A DNA stretch of 64,000 nt from Enchytraeus crypticus (GCA_905160935.1 CAJHZI010000566.1:771001-835000), one strand, 5' to 3'; positions 21,950-31,876 are shown, numbered from the stretch's first letter. Notes: generated by a model not told the origin, from the sequence alone. Numbers and translations: made by a program.

Positions 21950-22066
21950 ACCAATTTAACGTCAGCTTCCTGCTCGATATCATGATAGTGGCGGGGAGGG
22001 CTCTGGATTTGTACCCCGCAGTTAGTTGTCCTCTTCTTAACAAACTGCCAAACAACCAGCCACAGG
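21950..22066 (-). mobile_element. SINE-A-like copy 4, diverged
   Basis: Minus-strand reading has GGGTACAAATCCAGAGCC in the B-box position and a tail GAAGCTGACGTTAAATTGG. The head does not align well, so this may be a relative of SINE-A. It ends only about 40 bp before GPCR exon 2. Confidence 0.5.
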
Positions 22067-22103
22067 CCCAATCCAATTTAATAGAATTAATTGTTATTTT
22101 CAG

Positions 22104-22757
22104 GTTGGTCACAATCAGATACGTACCTTTCAGTTCATAGTTGGTCTATGGCTTCTCTTCATGCTGCTTCACGTTCCCACTCTGCTCTCACACGAAATCA
22201 AAATCGTAGAATACAGCCCACCCCCAAGTCCGCCCTTCATCTACTGTGGCATCAAGGACTCCTCCACTAATTCCATCTTTCTATCATTCTTCGTATTCGG
22301 CTACGCCATTCCCCTGCTGGTCATCGCCACTTTCTATCTTCTCGTCGTGCGCTACCTGCGCTCACAGAAACCATTTGTCCAAACTCGTCAGCACACTGCG
22401 GAGAAGCGCACAACAAGAACATGTCGAGTCATAGCCATAGTGGTTCTGGCGTTTGGGATATCGTGGGCGCCACATCATATCAACGCTCTAATAGCGCTCT
22501 ACTACAGCCTGCCTCTGAGTAACTCGTACGAGGTGCTTAGGGTTCTCTGGGTCTGTATGTCCTACGCCAATTCCTGCGTCAATCCCATCATTTATAACTT
22601 CGCTTCGAGTGAGTTCCGGGCGAGTTTCAAGCGCTTGTTCGGCTGCGGTAAAGAGCCCAACTCCTTGCAGTCCGTAATAGTAGAGAGAATAGACAGAACC
22701 CCGGATAATGTCAACAGTATTCAGATAGTTGAACTGAATAGAGGAAGCTCTCTGTGA
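22104..22757 (+). CDS. Allatostatin-A/galanin-like GPCR, exon 2
   Basis: Encodes residues 139-355 and the stop. The acceptor is TTATTTTCAG, phase 0, giving VGHNQIRTFQF directly after HKLQ. TM4 has the conserved tryptophan (GLWLLFMLLH). Extracellular loop 2 has its cysteine in FIYCG, the likely partner of the TM3 cysteine. TM5 has GYAIPLL, loop 3 is basic with TAEKRTTRT, TM6 has ISWAPHH for the CWxP toggle, TM7 has SYANSCVNPIIYNF with intact NPxxY, and helix 8 follows with SSEFRASFKRLF and a palmitoylatable FGCG. SWxPHH in TM6 is reminiscent of galanin receptors. The length of 355 residues is usual for the family. A plasma-membrane peptide receptor is expected; the ligand is not determinable here. 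Confidence 0.85.
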   Translation, partial: VGHNQIRTFQFIVGLWLLFMLLHVPTLLSHEIKIVEYSPPPSPPFIYCGIKDSSTNSIFLSFFVFGYAIPLLVIATFYLLVVRYLRSQKPFVQTRQHTAEKRTTRTCRVIAIVVLAFGISWAPHHINALIALYYSLPLSNSYEVLRVLWVCMSYANSCVNPIIYNFASSEFRASFKRLFGCGKEPNSLQSVIVERIDRTPDNVNSIQIVELNRGSSL

Positions 22758-23100
22758 GAACGCAAGCATGCTGGTATACAAGATTATAAGATAAAAAATA
22801 ACTTGTATCATTAAGAGATACAAGTTCACTTTGAGAACACAAGTAGGCTGGATGCTAGAGAGATTTGGAGATAGATACAAGTTCAGTGTGACAACACAAG
22901 TAGGCTGGATGCTATAGAGATTTGGAGATAAGATTATAAATTGACCATAACAGATTCACTATGAAACACAAGTAGGCTGGGGCGGCACAGTGGGTGCTAT
23001 TATAGACAGAGGTTTGGATATTAGCTTATAAGTTGACCAGAGAAAATTCATTGTGAACACAAATGAGTGAGCACAAATGTATGCTTCGTGCGATTGAGGG
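22747..23100 (+). repeat. Diverged tandem repeat beginning at the GPCR stop codon
   Basis: Four to five units of about 55-90 bp begin at about 22747, 22826, 22883, 22956 and 23047. Each opens with a variant of TTCACTGTGAGAACACAAG, and the first four follow with a GCTGG-type block (TAGGCTGG in three). Later parts share TTTGGAGATA. The first unit contains the last codons and TGA of the receptor. Confidence 0.75.
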
Positions 23101-23469
23101 TTGGAGATTAAATGGTGAGGAAGTAATATTTGATCACAAATGTATACAAGGTGATATGATGAATTAGAGGTTGCTGGAATTGAGAAATTCCGTACTGAAT
23201 TTATTTGCGCGTATTTAAATACATTTTCATAATTATGTGAAACTGTGAATGCTATAGAAGATTGTTGAAGAACATGAGCTTTCACTGTGAAATAGTTATA
23301 TATTTCAGGTTATTGCGCGTGGCGTGTTCAGGTTGTTTGAAGAATTGACCAACCGGTAACTTCACGTGTCGTAGCAGGGGACTAAAGCACTAAGATCTAA
23401 ACCAGCGTCAGAAAGGGCATTCGGCTGGTGAGCACCTAGACATTGCTGCGTATTTTCCAAAACGAATGA

Positions 23470-23610
23470 AAGAGATTACAGAGGATTGACTAGTGATGTG
23501 ATATGGGACAGAGAGGAGTGGAGAAGATCTATTCCTATCCCGACCCTAATTAAACCGGGAATAAAGGGAAGATGATGATAATGACCATGATGACGATGAT
23601 GATGTGTATT
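23470..23610 (+). pseudogene. LINE 3' end fragment with (GAT)n tail
   Basis: Translation gives IWDREEWRRS followed by IPTLIKPGIKGR, the DRxxWRR block found near the C-terminus of many LINE proteins. It runs into GGGAAGATGATGATAATGA and a (GAT)n stretch. AATAAA occurs at 23560-23565 inside it. A distinct LINE family from A, B and C. Confidence 0.6.
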
Positions 23611-24004
23611 TCAGGTTGTATAATCTTGTAAGTTATTGTACTAACTTATGTAGAAATTTTCATATACGCTTTTCATTTTCATGTAAGGACGTTAAATCGG
23701 CTAAGAAGTTCATGACTTAAATTTAACAATATCGTACGCAATGTTTTTCATGTGGAATGAAATACAATAGAGATTTATTGTAAATCCTCAAACTTTCGAA
23801 ATATTCATAAAATCGTCATTTAAAAAACCTGCTGTACTAGTTATCTTTTCTCTTGACTAATTATAGTATTCCGCTTTATCACTATAAATCGTTTCATTAC
23901 AATGATTCGTAAAAATACGTAAAGAAAGAAGACCGACACCATACTAAACGGTGCCAGTCCGGTAATCAGTGATACAGTCAGGTAAGATAATCATTTTCCT
24001 TAAA

Positions 24005-24215
24005 TTTTTGGGGTTTAACGTCAAGGTCAGAAGCTTCAAGGGCTTCTCTTCAAGACGTCAGGTGTAGCCTACCGTAGCAACTTGAAAGGTGAATGTTCGA
24101 GATATTTTACTCTGTGATAAACTCTACAGGGAATTGATCCCAAGACCTCAGGAACAGCCATTTTTAATTTCAAGCCGTTACTAACGCACTTACACACTGA
24201 TGCGCCGATATATTA
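24005..24215 (-). mobile_element. SINE-B variant with ACGTTAAAC tail
   Basis: Minus strand: AATGGCTGTTCCTGAGGTC, a degenerate B box GGGATCAATTCCC, and the SINE-B central block GAGTAAAATATCTCGAACA. It then departs from SINE-B to a tail with a GAAGC...GCTTC hairpin ending CCTTGACGTTAAAC. The same tail occurs at 28385-28505. Confidence 0.7.
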
Positions 24216-24970
24216 GGTAAGATCATTAATTCCATTGCTGGAGGATTTTAAACCAACAGAAAGTGGCATTGTAGAACAAGTGAATGTTTCAACAGGATAA
24301 TCACCAGGTGTCAGAATATTCGGCCCTTTAAATAACTCCACTTATCAAACTTTATTACAACGGTGGCGCCATCACTCGAATAAAATCAATTTCATTATCA
24401 TTCGACCTATGAAATTATCCATAAACCCTTTTTCTGTATTTTGTCTTCTATATTACGTATTTTGATTGTAAGTAATATTTTATACGTAATATGCGCTCTG
24501 CAGCATCAGAAGCGTTAGATCTGTTAAAATCGATGCGGTTCAATGACACTCTACGTAATAACTTCATGTACAATGTCCATGCAAATGTGGTGACACCAAT
24601 TTATAGTTTTGCTAATTTCAAAGGCTTTGGAAAACGGTTACTTTAATAAGCACCGACAGATGGTGCATTAATTTAGCAATATTGTACAGCATAAGCTTTC
24701 ATGTATATCAAACACAGGTTTAACAACTTCGAGAATAATGCATCCGGAATTACACAAATCAAAGTCAAAGCGCAATCGAAACCATTAGCATCATATAGTA
24801 GCAATGGAAATGTTATATCTGACACCGGTAATGTACGGCTTTGTATTCAGTTCCAATTGAGCTTCCATGAGACGCTGTATTCTACATGTATTGTATGCTG
24901 ATTTTATGACGAATAGGTATTAATACACCTATACGGAGGCCATAAACGACTATTGCAAACGTCTCATAGT
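24216..24970. other. Non-genic DNA, nothing recognised
   Basis: A 66-codon frame at 24701-24901 has no domain and no splice context I can support. Confidence 0.5.
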
Positions 24971-25110
24971 CCATTCTTAGTATAACCAGTCCAGTGAATG
25001 TCCGAGATTTTGCTCTCAGATCAGCGCGGCTGGGATTCGAACCACGAGAATTCAATTCACATCAGGATCTGAAATTTTAAACTTCATGACGTTACGCTAT
25101 TGAGACATTC
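24971..25110 (-). mobile_element. SINE-B copy 2 (5' part)
   Basis: Minus-strand B box GGTTCGAATCCCAGCC and central block GAGAGCAAAATCTCGGACAT, CACTGG. The 3' third present in the other copies is missing. Confidence 0.75.
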
Positions 25111-25498
25111 TGTGTTTTTATTTTCAAATCTTTTGAGTCATTTGGGTGTGAGCAGAGCTTACTTCTAGGTTGTGTGCAGAGAGAGGCATGAGATACAGGC
25201 TTCCAATCAACTTTAACATTTTATTAGTATCGAAAACTTTATAAATAGTTCACAATTTTGTTCATTCAATTCCTCAGTTATATTTGATTATTTATCTCAA
25301 CAAAGATTTAAGATTCAGCTGCTAATAAAAGCAGTCAATACTGCAAAGGCCAGAAAAACAAATCAGATATAAATATTTTATTTTATTTTATGAATATTCG
25401 TAAAAGCGCAATAAGGATTTTAACTTAATCTTATAATAAACTTCGAAACCTAATGGCTGATTGTGTCCAGAACATATTAAACTTGTATAGCGTATAGC

Positions 25499-25502
<4 letters not shown>

Positions 25503-25542
<40 letters not shown>

Positions 25543-25632
25543 GTGTATATACGTGTATATCTACATGTACATTATATATATACATGTATATGCATAATAT
25601 ATAATATTATACATACCTACATGTATATGTAT

Positions 25633-25676
<44 letters not shown>

Positions 25677-25695
25677 ATATATATATATATATGTA
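25503..25695. repeat. (TA)n / TACATGTA microsatellite cluster
   Basis: Two long TA runs separated by ACATGTATATG palindromic variants. Confidence 0.9.
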
Positions 25696-25699
25696 TGAT

Positions 25700-25765
25700 T
25701 TCAAACGTCCCTTTCCTTAACTGCAAATGATAATTATCAGGGACGTTCCAAGCCGCTTTAAATCG
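25700..25765 (-). mobile_element. LINE-A 3' tail fragment, diverged
   Basis: Minus strand keeps GGAACGTCCCTGATAATTAT and GGACGTTTGAAAT-like ends, but the middle differs from LINE-A. Confidence 0.5.
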
Positions 25766-26109
25766 TCATAGCGCAATAGATGGCCTACAAGACGCGTAAT
25801 CCAAAATGATCATCCAGAAGCAATAGTCTTAGCCTGTAATTAGCCGCATTATTTTACTCAAATATGGAAATACCAGGCACTCTAGATATATATGAACCAT
25901 GCTATCCGGACTGCTGTTCTAGACGGATACTCCCATGGGGATACTACTGTCAGTCCACCCAATCCGCCTTCTGTTCGTTGCTGGCTTCCTCCTCACTAAA
26001 TCCCAGAATGGAAAAACTGGATTGAGTGGCGGCATTCCTATCAGGAACACTCTGGAGTGTGCTGAGCCTATAGTTTTATGTAAGTTGATGTTTGATTGTT
26101 TGTTTAGCT
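25766..26109. other. Locally GC-richer unannotated segment
   Basis: From about 25880 to 26070 the base composition is more coding-like, and a 62-codon frame is open from 25935, running toward a possible donor (ATGTAAGT) near 26080. No domain is recognised and the frame is not unique. It is noted as unassigned. Confidence 0.3.
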
Positions 26110-26330
26110 CTATGTGTAAATGACGATGTGTATCGTCATAAATTTTTAAATGGCTGTTCCAGAGGTCCTGGAATCAAGTCTCTGAAGAGATAATGTAAAA
26201 GAGAGTAAAATCTCAGACGTCCATAGGACTGGTAACATGTATAACTGATTAAACAGACTAGTGGTCAAACATGTGGTATTAAAAGTGCTAGATGTCATCA
26301 CAAAAGATCATTTCGTTATAATATTCGAAG
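26110..26330 (+). mobile_element. SINE-B chimeric copy
   Basis: Head AAATGGCTGTTCCAGAGGTC and central block GAGAGTAAAATCTCAGACG match the 24005-24215 element. The 3' part (ACATGTGGTATTAAAAGTGC, then AAAAGATCATTTCGTTATAA) is that of SINE-B at 35010-35285. It therefore joins the head of one variant to the tail of another. Confidence 0.65.
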
Positions 26331-26342
26331 TCACTGGTCATT

Positions 26343-26410
26343 CGTTAATTCTCCCGTCGCTGACATCGCTTTCGGGTGAGGAAACTGACGTTAACCTTAG
26401 CTTTTTAGCT
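26343..26410 (+). mobile_element. SINE-A copy 5, tail only
   Basis: CCGTCGCTGACATCGC, TTTCGGGTGAGGAAAC and TGACGTTAACCTTAGC give the SINE-A 3' hairpin and end; the tRNA-like head is missing. Confidence 0.75.
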
Positions 26411-26484
26411 TTGACGTCCCTGACATCATCCTTGTATGAGGAAACGGACGTTAAACAGTTATTATTATTATTATTATTATTATT
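26411..26484 (+). mobile_element. LINE-A 3' tail with (TTA)n
   Basis: GACGTCCCTGACATCATCC, then TGAGGAAACGGACGTTAAAC and (TTA)n. It starts directly at the end of the SINE-A tail. Confidence 0.85.
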
Positions 26485-28384
26485 TAAATCAATCTCTGCT
26501 AAATAGATTTCACTCCATTTTCTTCTCCCATCACTGATGATGTGGTTGGGCTGTGAACCCGAGTTATTCATTCTACTACAGATGTTTTCTGGCTTTCTAT
26601 TGGCTAAACTAATGCTGCAGATTTTGCTCTTGGTATCTCATTGATTTTGAGTTCTAAACGTTCAGAGCAACGATTGGCTTAAAATGCTAAGGGTAGAAAG
26701 TTTACGACAGCAACTGCACTGCACAGACTAGAGTCCATGTTAATGTTTATTGTTTAATAGAGTATGTTATGCTAAGGCATCTCTATACTTTACAACAGTT
26801 AAGAAAACAAAGCAATATACAATTAAAAATAAGCAATATACAATAAAATGCACACAGTAAAAATCACTAAACTATCAAATAACTATCATATGTAGCGTAG
26901 CTTAAATATTGCAATATGAGAGATTTATCAGTGAGCAGAATTAACATGGAATGATCTAGCGAAAAGATGTGTATTAAGACTATTTTTAAAGCTATTTTAA
27001 AGCTATCAGGTTTAGTGAATATAACATCCAAGGCTCTGACTACACGATAGGCTTTTTACAGTTATTTACTGCTCGCATAAGCTCCTATTCGCTGCTGCAG
27101 GATTAATCCTTTGATTCCTTGTCCTCCTCTGCACCGACATCCCAGATCTCACGCCAAATATAAGCCAGTGCTGTAAACAAACTTAGCAACTGAATAAATT
27201 ATGCCATGTTCGAAGTGAAGCTTATCAAGTACTAAAACGTTGCAAATTTATTTTAATTTTTGAAATATTTTAACTCAACTCCGAGAGAAGGTTGTTTTAT
27301 ATGGAATTTTTCCCAAAGCTGCTCGTAAGTTGATTCTATCTCGGTTAGCTCATCTCGTAGTCCTTAAACAAACTACACACAATCTCATTGCTGGTGTGAT
27401 CTTTAACATTTCCTTGTCAAAGACGATAAACTAACTTCCTCGTAAAGTTCTTTTATTCTACATTTTTGCTTAGCTAAGTTATCTGGACAATTTAAATACG
27501 TCCAATAAATGTAATTTATCTCATCCTATCAGTTAATCGCTACCTAATAATTATTCTCAAATCTTACCCGTCAAACCAACTAAGCGGTACCTAACAATTA
27601 CCTCAAATCATACTCATCCAACCAATTAAACGCTACCTAACCAATATTGTCATTCGTAATCAGAATCAATAGCGTCAACTAATGGTAAGAGTTTTTTTAT
27701 AGAATTTTTTGAAACGAATTTCAAAAATCTTCATGCTAGTGCATGGGAGACTTTTGTGTCTTGGCATGTTAATATTTCTCTCTCTGCATCTCTCTCTCTC
27801 TCTCTCTCTCTCCCTCTCTCAATTTATATCTTTTTCTATTATACTGCTTGCCTGCTGATCGAAGCATTACATTCTTACTCAAATTTCTAGAGAAAAGGTT
27901 AAAAATAAGATTTAAATCCATCAACGACCAAGTCTGTGATAATATCTTGACGTACTGTACTTCATCACATTTAAATCTAACTTATTTTTAAAAAATTCGA
28001 CATTTACTATAACTTTTATTTGCGCTTTGACATGGGCCTATTTGCCGTCATAATCAATTAGATTTAGTTGAACTTCAGTAGTACCTCATCTATTCGAATC
28101 TATTTAACGAAGAATAACATAAAATGCGGTATGAAGATGGTATTACTCTATTAGAACGAATAGAAATGAGATATACAATATCTAGTTTACAGTTTAAAAT
28201 AATTAAAAATTAAATTTCGCTCAAACTCTCGGACTAAAGAATGCCAGCTTTCCAGTAGACTAGTAGTGGAATGCTACATTATCATACTATAAAAATTTTC
28301 TATCACACCGTGTTTTATGTTTTAAATATACATGTACATGTATGTTAATATCATTGCGACGTTAACCAGCAGAGATCAAGATAA
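26485..28384. other. Non-genic DNA
   Basis: No gene or repeat family recognised. A (CT)n tract lies at 27778-27820. Confidence 0.5.
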
Positions 28385-28505
28385 ATGAACTTCATCTTCA
28401 AGTAACTTACTGTTACCTTAATCTTTGTGATGGTAGCTCGAGTGTGTCGAGTCTTCTTGAAGAGAAGCCTTGTGCTTCCGAACCTTGACGTTAAACACAC
28501 TACAA
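28385..28505 (+). mobile_element. SINE-B variant tail
   Basis: CTTGAAGAGAAGCC, a GAAGC...GCTTC hairpin and CCTTGACGTTAAAC match the end of the minus-strand element at 24005-24215. The head is absent. Confidence 0.6.
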
Positions 28506-28865
28506 CCTACTAGCAGAGCTATCCTGTAGTGATGACTGTTTGAAGTATGAACACGTACACATGTAGCTAGCCATTAAATATCGGACTGATTTTAATTGAA
28601 TTACAGCCTCCATACGCCTTCCGATCTCTAATCCTAACCCTAACTCATACTCTAACCCTAGTCGTAGATTTACATAAATGTATATAGGAATGTTTTATAG
28701 CAAAGGAAGATGTGTAGGTAAAAGTTGTAAAGAGTGCCGAGTATAGGTCCGCTATTTAATTGTGTATCATGTAGAAGCAGTGGCTGCCGCATCATCAGTC
28801 GGTAGTTCAGTAGCTCCAGTAAACAGCTACACAAGAGTGATTGTGTGAAGATAATCTTAGTAACT

Positions 28866-28990
28866 ATCAAAAATAACTATCCATAACTATCTAATATAAA
28901 TATCCATAACTATCTAATATAACTATCCATAACTATCTAATATAACTATCCATAACTATCTAATATAACTATCCATAACTATCTAAGGTA
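28866..28990 (+). repeat. 23-bp minisatellite
   Basis: About five copies of a unit made of AACTATCCAT and AACTATCTAATAT. Each unit itself contains two related half-units (AACTATC). Confidence 0.9.
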
Positions 28991-29371
28991 ACTATCAAAT
29001 GAAACTAGCCGTAATAAAGCGTGACAATCTAATCTTAGAATCTTCAATTATTTGTAACTGTTTTAAAGTATATTAAGTATTTTAATAAAATAATTTACTT
29101 ACTATAAATAGGTATAGGCACTGTTTAGGCAGCATTACCATCATGTGTGTATTAAGCCTCACAAAGCTAGCATATTATTTGAATAAATAGCCTATTTGTA
29201 TAATCGCTATATAATGCACATTGTATATGTTGTGCTATCTGTACTAAACATAGTACAATGGATTATTCTGCAGTCAGAAACTAAAATAGCATCACATTTG
29301 TCATGCTGGAGTTTCGCCTAGAACTCTTGGTATTAAAAGCATATCTAGCACGTCGCCTAGATATTTGGTAA

Positions 29372-29612
29372 ACTCTCTTTTTTCCTGTTCTGCCAAGTGG
29401 CAGGTCCCGAGGAACTAATTCTACTCGCATGCTGCTTTCACGCTTCATAAAGAGCACGCCATCGATTAACAATGTAGTCCTTCACTACGTTTCATGTCTT
29501 ATACACATCTTAATGTAGCCTATAGCTTGGGAATAATTAGGCTTTTGGGGTGGTTTCCAGTTTCCTTCATCAGTGTAAGCAGTTGCTTCTTATAACTCTT
29601 GCCGTTTACGGT
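29372..29612 (-). mobile_element. SINE-C copy 2
   Basis: Minus strand: GTTATAAGAAGCAACTGC in the head position, CAAGCTATAGGCTACATTA, GCGTGCTCT, GCGTGAAAGCAG, and the tail GGGACCTGCCACTTGGCAG followed by A-rich sequence and GAGAG. The tail hairpin TGCC-ACTT-GGCA is perfect. Confidence 0.65.
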
Positions 29613-29997
29613 TGATTTATACTTCATCGCCTTGAATAAAACATACCTCCTCTCGAGATTTAGTAAAACTAAGCAAAGCTTATGTAATTTTGAATTGTAG
29701 CCATTGCTAATAAAAATTAGGACGCTATAAGAGCGAGTGACATTTTAGCTTGCATGAAGGCGGAAGAAACACTGTAGGAGTTGAAATTGTGTTGATGTTG
29801 AGTTCTATTTATATCGATAAAAATAGAGAATGCAAAGCTTGGAATAATTACGTGCATTACAAAACTGTTTCTTACATAGAAAGATACACAATAGTGTATA
29901 AATACAATTTTTTAACGTTTTAAATATAGCTAAGGAATATATTAAATATGTTTTTAATGATATAATCGTATATAGATAAATTACAATATAGTAAAGC

Positions 29998-30129
29998 AGC
30001 TAAAAAAGCTAATGTTATCGTCAGTTTCCTCACTCGAAAGCGATATCAATGACTGGCGAGCCCAGGATTTTAACCCAATACATACTGTTCGGCGGGGGAA
30101 TATCTTACCGACAATGTTACTGGCTCCTG
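29998..30129 (-). mobile_element. SINE-A copy 6
   Basis: Minus strand reaches from CAGGAGCCAGTAAC to the hairpin tail with a TTCG loop and the end AACATTAGCTTTTTTAGC; the B box is GGGTTAAAATCC. Confidence 0.75.
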
Positions 30130-30212
30130 CCACTGCTTAGTTTTAAGCAGCTGCTTAAAATATTTGCGTAAACATTTCTTAGTTTTAAGCATCTAATTTA
30201 TTAATAATAATA

Positions 30213-30376
30213 ATTCTTTGACAAAGACTTTCGATAACTTTGAAAGATTTAATGCAGTCTGCTTCAGCGTTTCTTGAAAGCAGCTAGATGACCTCGAGTA
30301 GCCGGGCGGCGATTCAGCACGCACATATTATTCGAATCGTTTCATCAAACCCTGGGCTCTTTACACCCGGGGTAAA
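30213..30376 (-). mobile_element. repeat-E copy 2
   Basis: Same blocks and orientation as 20567-20752, ending at a short (TTA)n on the minus strand (TAATAATAATAATT on +, 30203-30216). Confidence 0.65.
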
Positions 30377-30387
30377 AATTAATGTTA

Positions 30388-30460
30388 GTAATGAAGGTTT
30401 AGCGTCCGTTTCCACATAAAAGGATAATTCCAGGGGCATTTCCACAGCCCATCAGTTTGT
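30388..30460 (-). mobile_element. LINE-A 3' tail fragment
   Basis: Minus strand shows GGAAATGCCCCTGGAATTAT then GGAAACGGACGCTAAACC. It adjoins repeat-E in the same orientation. Confidence 0.65.
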
Positions 30461-31365
30461 CTGACCAACGACAAAATAAACTGCAACCCATTATTTTAAG
30501 GGTAGCATGAATTTTAACTGAAACTAAAATAGACTTTAATAAATTTTGGATTGTCCGTAATAAGATGATTTTATGGAAGATTTTATAGTAATTTCCGTTA
30601 GTAAAATCTTTTAAAAGTGCAATATGTTTAGTTTTTTCTTATTAGTTGATTAATTCATTGCTGTTATCATCAATTACAACGTTAAAATACAACACATAAA
30701 ACGTTAAATGATATGATAAAATTTGACAGTAATATACGTTTAGATCATAGACAAAACTTTGCATGAACAACCTCTTCAGAATTATTTTATTTTTTATTGA
30801 ACGCTGTATATACAGTTGGTTAGGTCTGTATATGTTTTGTTAATATATAATATGCTTTTAATCTTATATTTAAAAAAAGTTATATCGTGCCATTAAAATT
30901 GTAAAGACTGAACTTGTACATGTATGATTGGTAATACTTGGTCACGTAGACGTTATGAAGGTACACGTGCTGCGATTAAAGAAAAAAAGTTAATTAAAAT
31001 GTAAAGACTGTCCTAAATATAGGCTCAATCTAGCGGACTGAAAATCAGAAGGAAACTTTTCCGCAATTTATTTTTAATTAAACAAATGTTTTTATATTCA
31101 TGTGAAATCTGCCAAAATAAAACAAATATAAGAGATAAATAAAATAGTAAAAAATGTTAAAAGTTTAGTCTAACTTCTATCTCAGTGCTGACATGTTAAC
31201 ATTGTTGCACAATTAAAATAGATGTAGTACATTTGAAACCTCTTAGACATTTTTTCTTAATTTGAACAATTAGAATGTTTGGGTTTTATGAATAACTCAA
31301 TGCGCCATACTATCGCCATACTACCATATTATCTTTAAGACTATGTTTGACATTTTTAAGTGTAA
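30461..31365. other. AT-rich non-genic DNA, nothing recognised
   Basis: No supported ORF, repeat family or structured element. Confidence 0.5.
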
Positions 31366-31560
31366 AAAGGCAACGAGGAAGGCAACGGGAAACAATCTCA
31401 ACGGTCATAGTTTTCTCCAGCTATTAACTGCATAAGCTATGAGTAAGACATTGCCTTTTATAGAGCGATCAGTTATTGATCAATGGAGTGCTCTATACAG
31501 AGCGTGAAAGCAGACTCTGAGTACTAATTTGTACCTAGGACCTGTCCACCTCTTAAGAAC
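31366..31560 (+). mobile_element. SINE-C copy 3
   Basis: GGCAACGAGGAAGGCAACGG in the head, a CATAAGCTATGAG middle, ATCAATGGAGTGCTCT, GCGTGAAAGCAGACTC and tail GTACCTAGGACCTGTCCACC. This is the plus-strand counterpart of copies 1 and 2. The tail hairpin is damaged. Confidence 0.6.
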
Positions 31561-31639
31561 ATATGGGAGGACGATATTATGACAGTAGAGTATTGAAGAT
31601 ACGCAGGTACAGATAGACAGTTGATAATTGTATTAAGAA

Positions 31640-31876
31640 ATAGAAAGAAGAGATGGATAGGATAAGTTCTAAGGGGGAAGGTCTATTAATAGAGGTCATA
31701 GAAGGTATAATGGAAGGCAAAAGAGCCAGAGGCAGGCCGAGATTGGATATGTTAAATGATTTAAAGACCCACTCATATATGGCCGTGAAGAGGAAAGCGG
31801 AAGACAGAGGAGAGTGGAGGCGTTATATACCATGGACTTGCCAATAGGCAGTGCACTAAGAGAGAGAGAGAGAGTA
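31640..31876 (+). pseudogene. LINE-B C-terminus, hairpin and (GA)n tail
   Basis: The frame from 31653 encodes GLLIEVIEGIMEGKRARGRP followed by RLDMLNDLK and AEDRGEWRRY, the basic C-terminus common in metazoan LINE proteins. The stop is followed at once by a short 3' end with a TGCC-AATA-GGCA hairpin and (GA)n. Only the last 64 codons survive, so this is a strongly 5'-truncated insertion. The minus-strand copy at 38428-38600 has the same tail. Confidence 0.75.

Larger units (their letters stand above)
17061..22103 (+). other. GPCR intron, repeat-filled
   Basis: A 5043-bp interval from GTAAAT to TTATTTTCAG, phase 0 on both sides. It carries a LINE-A tail, SINE-A, SINE-C, repeat-E, SINE-B and repeat-D copies plus (TA)n, (GA)n and (TAA)n tracts. 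No additional exon was recognised in it. Joining the flanks gives one continuous seven-transmembrane frame of 355 residues. Confidence 0.8.

Noticed and set aside
22488..22880. 130-codon minus-strand ORF over GPCR exon 2
   Set aside because: Antisense shadow of the receptor coding sequence.
23560..23565. AATAAA as the GPCR polyadenylation signal
   Set aside because: It lies inside a LINE 3' fragment 800 bp past the stop; no evidence links it to the receptor transcript.
28628..28660. Interstitial telomere-like repeat
   Set aside because: Only about two CCTAAC-type units, too short to separate from chance.
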